Below are positions 52,009-55,168 of a DNA stretch of 55,168 nt, piece by piece. A program made the translations under genes and the position numbers. Below the pieces are notes generated by a model. That model ran no database searches and was not told where the DNA came from. It saw nothing but the letters and a program-made list of their open reading frames with translations. The stretch's first letter is position 1; each line of letters opens with the position of its first letter. Location: the NCBI GenBank assembly GCA_003612625.1, contig RAZJ01000018.1, positions 1-55,168 of the forward strand, in the 5' to 3' direction. The DNA is from a bacterium 1XD42-1 (GTDB taxonomy: Bacteria; Bacillota; Clostridia; Oscillospirales; Ruminococcaceae).

Positions 52009-52195
52009 TAAAAGTATTACCTCCTACCTTTTTGTGCCTTTTATCCGTTGGCTTTTCAGCGTCCTTTGGTATCAGCCACAAGCGACTGAATTTTGCCACA
52101 CCCGGTATACGGTTTTCCTCACATAACTTTTGCACCCGCCTTTCTGAAATGCCCCATTTCTTCGCCGCTTCCGGGGCAGAAATATACTCTAACAT
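52001..52195 (-). CDS. Excisionase-like small HTH protein
   Basis: 64 aa. EYISAPEAAKKWGISERRVQ, LCEENRIPGVAKFSRLWLI is a MerR-like/excisionase winged HTH. ATG at 52195 follows AAGGGGAAT; a longer frame to 52225 is less supported. It overlaps vanR by 8 bp, so the order is HTH, vanR, vanS, vanZ in one transcript. Such proteins bind DNA and may control excision or the local promoter. Confidence 0.83.
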   Translation of the reverse strand: MLEYISAPEAAKKWGISERRVQKLCEENRIPGVAKFSRLWLIPKDAEKPTDKRHKKVGGNTFNE

Positions 52196-52748
52196 CTTTA
52201 TTCCCCTTTCTGTAAGTTCTATCACTATAATTATATACGGTTAGCCGAATAAATACAAGAAATTTAAAAATATTTGGCATTTCCCAAACTTCCCCGTATT
52301 AAGAAACAAGGAAAACTTTTTGAAGAATTTCTCTCAAAACTCCGTCAAAACTGCCCTGTGTGGTGTTGTAGGTAGTGAGAGGGTTTTCAAGAGGGTTTGG
52401 GATTCTTCCCAACAAGCAAAATCTGTCTGGCAAGCCATAGCGCAGACGGGCAGGTTTACGGAAAAGGGTACCCGTTTCCTATGCTTGCTATTCTTATCAA
52501 GAATTATTGACAAACGTAGTTATCCCGACTTTTTGATTATCCAGACCATTCCAGGAAAAGCGGATAACTACAGGCTTTTATCCAAAAAAAGTCGGGATAA
52601 CTTTTTCAAAAAAGGCAGATATCAGACTGCCCAAATGCAGATGCGTTAGTGGAAAAAGTCGGGATAACTTTTCTCAGCACCTGGTTTTCTCCGAATAAAT
52701 ATTTAGCAGGAAATTCTTCCTGACTTTTTATTTAAGGAGATGTTGTGT
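52196..52748. other. 553-bp noncoding region before the recombinases
   Basis: No convincing gene: a 109-codon open frame starting with TTG lacks a ribosome site and its composition is unlike a protein. The stretch contains TTGGGATTCTTCCCAA (52397-52412), a hairpin that recalls relaxase-proximal sequences of mobilizable elements, and three copies of a 17-bp repeat (next entry). Confidence 0.6.
52518..52669. repeat. Three copies of a 17-bp repeat upstream of the recombinases
   Basis: AAAAAGTCGGGATAACT occurs directly at 52586-52602 and 52653-52669, and as its exact complement AGTTATCCCGACTTTTT at 52518-52534. Shorter GGATAA/TTATCC elements lie between. The spacing (51 bp, 50 bp) and mixed orientation suggest recombinase arm sites, an attachment site, or an element end. 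Confidence 0.85.
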
Positions 52749-53993
52749 ATGACAAAGCAACCATTATCTGTAACCGAAATGTTCTCCAGCATCATGGAAC
52801 TGCTGGAGCAGGCAGGCTACGCAAAGCACACCCTGTGGGGAAATATGTACGGATCGTTGAAAAGCGTTGTCAGCTTCTATAAGGAAAAGGGGCTGAACGA
52901 TTATGATCCTGCTGTCACCCTTGAATTCCTCCAGACGGTTGAAAAACGTTACCGGGAGGGCGGAATTGGCAGGGAATACTATAATGCCCAGAAACGTGCC
53001 GCCAGAAAATTTGAAATGTTCCACACAACAGGGACTCTCACATGGGAGTGTACAAAAAGGATTTCCAAGTACCAGCTCAACGAAGAATACAGCCGTCTGC
53101 TGGAGGGCTTCCTCTCATCAAGGGATTTCCACGAAAATACCAAATGGGATTTTGCCTGGGCAGTGCGGCGCTATCTCTCATTCTTTCAGGAAAAAGGGAT
53201 TCCCTCACTGGACAGAGCTTCCATAAACGATTCACGGGAGTTTGTCATCGGTGCCGCCGCTTCCATGGCGGCGGGCAGCCTGCATAACCTTCTGTGCTAT
53301 GTGCGCCAGTTCCATATATTTTTAAAAGATTCTGGTGAAAAGGCTCCTGACTGCATATCCCTGTTTTCATACCATGTGCCGCGGAAGATGCCAGTGAGGG
53401 GCTATGTATCTGATGAAGAACTTACCGCCATCATAGGCCAGGTAGATACATCCACTTCCATGGGAAAGCGTGATAAGGGGATCATAATGCTTGGGGCTAC
53501 CACCGGGCTGCGGGCGGTGGATATCGCCAGGCTGAAACTGACGGATATCGACTGGATCAGGGGAGAAATCCATGTGATGCAGAGCAAGACCGGGGGCATG
53601 CTCTACCTCCCCCTCCTGCCGGAAGCCGGGGAAAGCATAAAGGACTATATCCTGAATGGACGCCCCGATTCTGATGCGCCTGAAATATTCCTGCGTGAGA
53701 AAGCCCCGTTTGTTCCCATGGCAAGCGGAGTTGGCATAGGATACATGTTTGACTGCTACTGTAAAAAAGCGGGGATTGACCGGAAGCCTTTTGACGGGAA
53801 AGGGTTCCATGGCCTGCGCCGCCGGCTGGCGAGGAACATGCTGGTTTCCGGCACCCCCGTCACCACTATTGCGCAGGTTCTCGGACACCAGAACCTTGAC
53901 ACTGCCAAACAGTATCTGTCGCTGGACAGCCAGAACCTGAAGACGTGCGCGTTGGATTTTTCCTGCGTTCCGCTGGAAAGGAGGTTCCCATGA
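52749..53993 (+). CDS. Tyrosine recombinase/integrase 1
   Basis: 414 aa. N-terminal SAM-like core-binding region (residues about 110-205) and C-terminal catalytic domain: first Arg in TTGLRAVDIARLKLTDID, Lys in MQSKTGGM, HxxR in FHGLRRRLARNMLVSGT, and LGHQNLDTAKQYLSLD with the nucleophile Tyr. All catalytic residues are intact. AAGGAG lies nine bases before the ATG at 52749. It overlaps recombinase 2 (ATGA), a paired layout like that of Tn554-type TnpA/TnpB elements, which I infer by architecture only. Confidence 0.92.
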   Translation: MTKQPLSVTEMFSSIMELLEQAGYAKHTLWGNMYGSLKSVVSFYKEKGLNDYDPAVTLEFLQTVEKRYREGGIGREYYNAQKRAARKFEMFHTTGTLTWECTKRISKYQLNEEYSRLLEGFLSSRDFHENTKWDFAWAVRRYLSFFQEKGIPSLDRASINDSREFVIGAAASMAAGSLHNLLCYVRQFHIFLKDSGEKAPDCISLFSYHVPRKMPVRGYVSDEELTAIIGQVDTSTSMGKRDKGIIMLGATTGLRAVDIARLKLTDIDWIRGEIHVMQSKTGGMLYLPLLPEAGESIKDYILNGRPDSDAPEIFLREKAPFVPMASGVGIGYMFDCYCKKAGIDRKPFDGKGFHGLRRRLARNMLVSGTPVTTIAQVLGHQNLDTAKQYLSLDSQNLKTCALDFSCVPLERRFP

Positions 53994-54958
53994 GCAGCTG
54001 TTTAAAAAGCGGGCTTGCCCCTGCAATCAGGTCAATGATTGATTACAAAGTTTCCCTGGGCTATGAGGAATCCACTTATCTGCCCAGGAGCCACAGTCTG
54101 GACCGGTACTGCACAGAGCATTTCCCTGATGAAACCTCCCTTACGAGGGAGGTCGTGACCGGATGGCTGGAACGGCATCCGGGGGAATCTATTGGGTATT
54201 TCCATTCCCGTGCCGGTTATGCAAGGGGGCTTGGGAAGTATCTCGCTTCCATGGGAATCCCCGCCTTCATACTGCCGGAAAAGTTCACATCAGGGCGCAG
54301 CTGCTTCCTGCCATATATTTTTACTGACAGCGAACTGAAAGCGCTTTTCCATGTGATAGACGTACAGGGCGGCAAAGAAAACTCCCTGCAGCCGTTCCTT
54401 CTCTCCACCGTATTCCGGCTGATCTATACCTGCGGCCTGCGCCCGAACGAGGGGCGGATGCTGAAAAGGGAATCCGTCAACCTTGCGACCGGGGAAATCC
54501 TTATCACGGAAACAAAAGGCCATAAGGAGCGGATTGTTGTCATGTCCGATGACATGACGGAGCTGGCGGCATCCTATGCCCGGCTGCGTGATGCGGCTTA
54601 CCCTGACAGCCCGTATTTCTTCCCTGACCGGAACGGGAACTCTTATTCATCCCCGTGGATGCAGAATAAATTCAAGGCATTTTTTGCCGCTGCAAATCCC
54701 GGTGTCGATCCGGACATGCTCCCACCAGTCAGGATATATGACCTGCGCCACCGCTTTGCCTCCGCAGCATTGGGACGCTGGCTTGACAACGGGGAAAATC
54801 TTTTCAACAGGCTGCCTTACCTGCGGGCATACATGGGGCATAAGGAACTGTCCGCAACCGTGTACTATATCCATCTCCTTCCGGAAAACCTCGTAAAGTC
54901 GGCCGGTATAGACTGGGATTCCTTAGGTAGTGTTCACATAAGTTGGATTGTGATATAA
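53990..54958 (+). CDS. Tyrosine recombinase/integrase 2, probably truncated by an IS
   Basis: 322 aa. TCGLRPNEGRMLKRESVNL, KGHKERIVVM, YDLRHRFASAALGRW and MGHKELSATVYYIHL show the catalytic domain, with Arg, Lys, Arg-His and the final Tyr; the first HxxR His is Tyr here. AAAGGAGG precedes the ATG at 53990. The last residues (SVHISWIVI) are read from what looks like the left end of an IS, starting near 54924, so the native C terminus may be lost, though the nucleophile is kept. Confidence 0.87.
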   Translation: MSSCLKSGLAPAIRSMIDYKVSLGYEESTYLPRSHSLDRYCTEHFPDETSLTREVVTGWLERHPGESIGYFHSRAGYARGLGKYLASMGIPAFILPEKFTSGRSCFLPYIFTDSELKALFHVIDVQGGKENSLQPFLLSTVFRLIYTCGLRPNEGRMLKRESVNLATGEILITETKGHKERIVVMSDDMTELAASYARLRDAAYPDSPYFFPDRNGNSYSSPWMQNKFKAFFAAANPGVDPDMLPPVRIYDLRHRFASAALGRWLDNGENLFNRLPYLRAYMGHKELSATVYYIHLLPENLVKSAGIDWDSLGSVHISWIVI

Positions 54959-55168
54959 TTAAAGAATGGAAATAAAGAAAGAGCAATACGAGCAAATCAA
55001 AGAGTGCTTTCCCAAACAGCGGAAACCAGCCAAAATCAGCAACCTGGACGTATTGAATGCAGTGCTATACGTAGTGGAAAATGGGTGCAAATGGAGGAGC
55101 TTGCCCAAAGAATACGGAGATTGGCACGTGATCTATGTTCGGATAAACCGCTGGGCGAAAAAGGGCGT
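54924..55168 (+). mobile_element. IS5-type insertion sequence, 5' part, cut by the window end
   Basis: The transposase frame opens with ATG at 54966 and is still open at 55168 (67 codons seen): EQIKECFPKQRKPAK, VLNAVLYVVENGCKWRSLPK and YGDWHVIYVRINRWAKKG, the DUF4096-type N-terminal domain of IS5-family transposases. Upstream GGTAGTGTTCACATAAG (from about 54926) is the probable left terminal repeat, and TGATATAAT (54951-54959) an extended -10 promoter. The insertion seems to interrupt the end of recombinase 2. Confidence 0.87.

Noticed and set aside
52320-52649. 109-codon open frame starting with TTG before the recombinases
   Set aside because: No ribosome site, repeat-containing DNA, and the translation has no recognisable domain; it crosses the 17-bp repeats.
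53367-54026. 219-codon open frame on the minus strand opposite the recombinases
   Set aside because: Lies wholly across two well-supported recombinase genes on the other strand and has no family motifs.

Overview
The window looks like a chromosomal segment of an anaerobic, low-to-moderate GC Firmicute (class Clostridia or a near relative). Grounds: AGGAGG-type ribosome sites, strong sigma-A promoters (TTGACA/TATAAT with 17-bp spacers), a T-box leader on thrS, class III fructose bisphosphatase, DUF1836 and VanRS-type regulators. It also carries a near-complete carbonyl/methyl-branch Wood-Ljungdahl operon, which suggests an organism with acetogenic or one-carbon-assimilating ability. I do not assign a genus.

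Layout. 1-267 is the tail of an IS3-type transposase. 408-12136 (minus strand) holds housekeeping genes: an unknown lysine-rich protein, tadA, a CPBP membrane protease, a pair of nitrilase-fold proteins that both seem to lack the catalytic cysteine, a NYN/OST-HTH RNA-binding protein, class III fbp, a DUF2971 protein and a complete Fe3+-type ABC importer with a strong promoter. 12460-14031 (plus) has an exported double-rhodanese protein and an SSAT-like acetyltransferase; a small zinc-ribbon membrane protein follows on the minus strand. 14639-16847 is T-box-controlled thrS.

16935-31037 (minus) is one tightly packed operon of 14 genes. In transcription order: His-rich protein, cooT, metF, cooC/acsF, acsD, acsC, acsE, acsB, acsV, DUF3786, fhs, fchA, folD, FNT formate channel. 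It starts with formate entry and activation on tetrahydrofolate, reduces to methyl-THF, moves the methyl to the corrinoid protein AcsCD and condenses it on AcsB. CooT, CooC and the His-rich protein fit nickel supply to AcsB, and AcsV reactivates the corrinoid. No CO dehydrogenase (acsA/cooS), formate dehydrogenase or metV is present here. Upstream, on the same strand, is a promoter, a structured leader of about 200 nt and an intrinsic terminator (31141-31381): a probable attenuation system of uncertain class, with some resemblance to the tetrahydrofolate riboswitch.

31465-47545 carries two divergent polysaccharide deacetylases, an iron alcohol dehydrogenase with a DUF1836 regulator, sbcDC with a small orphan protein bearing an OadB signature, single-chain purL with mtaB, an HPr-like protein without the phosphorylatable histidine, and a chemotaxis receptor.

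47560-55168 is a mosaic mobile island: repeated hairpin elements, a Tn916-like sigma factor/HTH pair, vanZ-vanS-vanR without a resistance ligase, a small excisionase-like HTH protein, a noncoding stretch with three copies of a 17-bp repeat, two overlapping tyrosine recombinases, and an IS5-type element that appears to have cut into the second recombinase and runs off the window end.
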